This document shows positions 5,604-5,661 of a stretch of DNA of 5,661 nucleotides, piece after piece. How positions within the stretch are numbered: the first letter of the stretch is position 1; each line of letters begins with the position of its first letter. Source of the DNA: Anaerolineae bacterium (GTDB lineage Bacteria; Chloroflexota; Anaerolineae; JAFGEY01); NCBI GenBank assembly GCA_016931365.1, contig JAFGEY010000381.1, positions 1-5,661 on the forward strand, written 5' to 3'. Below the pieces are notes generated by a model. It saw only the letters and a program-made list of their open reading frames with translations. It searched no databases and was not told the origin of the DNA. A program made the translations under genes and the position numbers.

Positions 5604-5661
5604 CTATGCGGCGGCTTGCTCTCCCAGCGACTTGCAGTACTTGCCGATCAAGCCGCGGATC
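5604..5661 (-). CDS. C-terminal 18 residues of an unidentified protein (5' end outside window)
   Basis: On the minus strand the window edge opens in a frame reading IRGLIGKYCKSLGEQAAA before TAG 5606-5604. By my count, 15 of its 18 codons end in G or C, against 9 of 18 for the ATG frame on the opposite strand, which fits coding bias here. The sequence looks like an ordinary hydrophilic C-terminus. It is too short to assign to a family. It runs in the same direction as the lipoprotein pair, about 250 bases upstream of it. Confidence 0.4.
   Translation of the reverse strand, partial: IRGLIGKYCKSLGEQAAA

Overview
The window looks like bacterial chromosomal DNA with GC-rich coding regions. Several traits recall Chloroflexota, possibly an Anaerolineae-like lineage: a leucyl-tRNA synthetase with no leucine-specific insertion before its KMSKS loop, and lipoproteins whose lipobox cysteine is followed by a long Thr/Pro/Ala linker and a WD40 propeller. 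This placement is inference from style; no marker in the window proves it.

Layout from left to right. (1) Positions 1-1626 (+) hold the C-terminal 541 residues of leucyl-tRNA synthetase (leuS), whose start lies outside the window. Its first ~95 residues do not resemble the usual end of the editing domain. (2) A strong intrinsic terminator at 1634-1671 sits directly against a Shine-Dalgarno sequence. (3) Positions 1700-2887 (+) encode a cytoplasmic (alpha/alpha)6-barrel glycoside hydrolase of the GH63 / mannosylglycerate-hydrolase-like type. Its start is ambiguous. (4) Positions 2888-3064 are an AT-rich spacer between converging genes. (5) Positions 5352 down to 3065 (-) hold two tandem paralogous genes, 23 bp apart and each with a good ribosome binding site. 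Both encode a lipoprotein with a seven-bladed WD40 propeller on a Thr/Pro-rich stalk. (6) Positions 5353-5603 are a non-coding leader with two inverted repeats. (7) Positions 5604-5661 (-) are probably the last 18 codons of another gene entering from the right.

Functional links are weak. leuS and the hydrolase gene are co-oriented, but a terminator separates them. The two lipoprotein genes almost certainly form one transcription unit that arose by duplication of an already complete propeller gene. They are expected to be displayed on the outer face of the cytoplasmic membrane, with no catalytic role visible.

I see no mobile element, CRISPR array, tRNA/rRNA or defence system, and nothing here amounts to a clearly new biological system. 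The best leads are the unusual segment at the left edge of LeuRS, the paralogous lipoprotein pair with a shared shortened blade, and the terminator/start arrangement ahead of the hydrolase.
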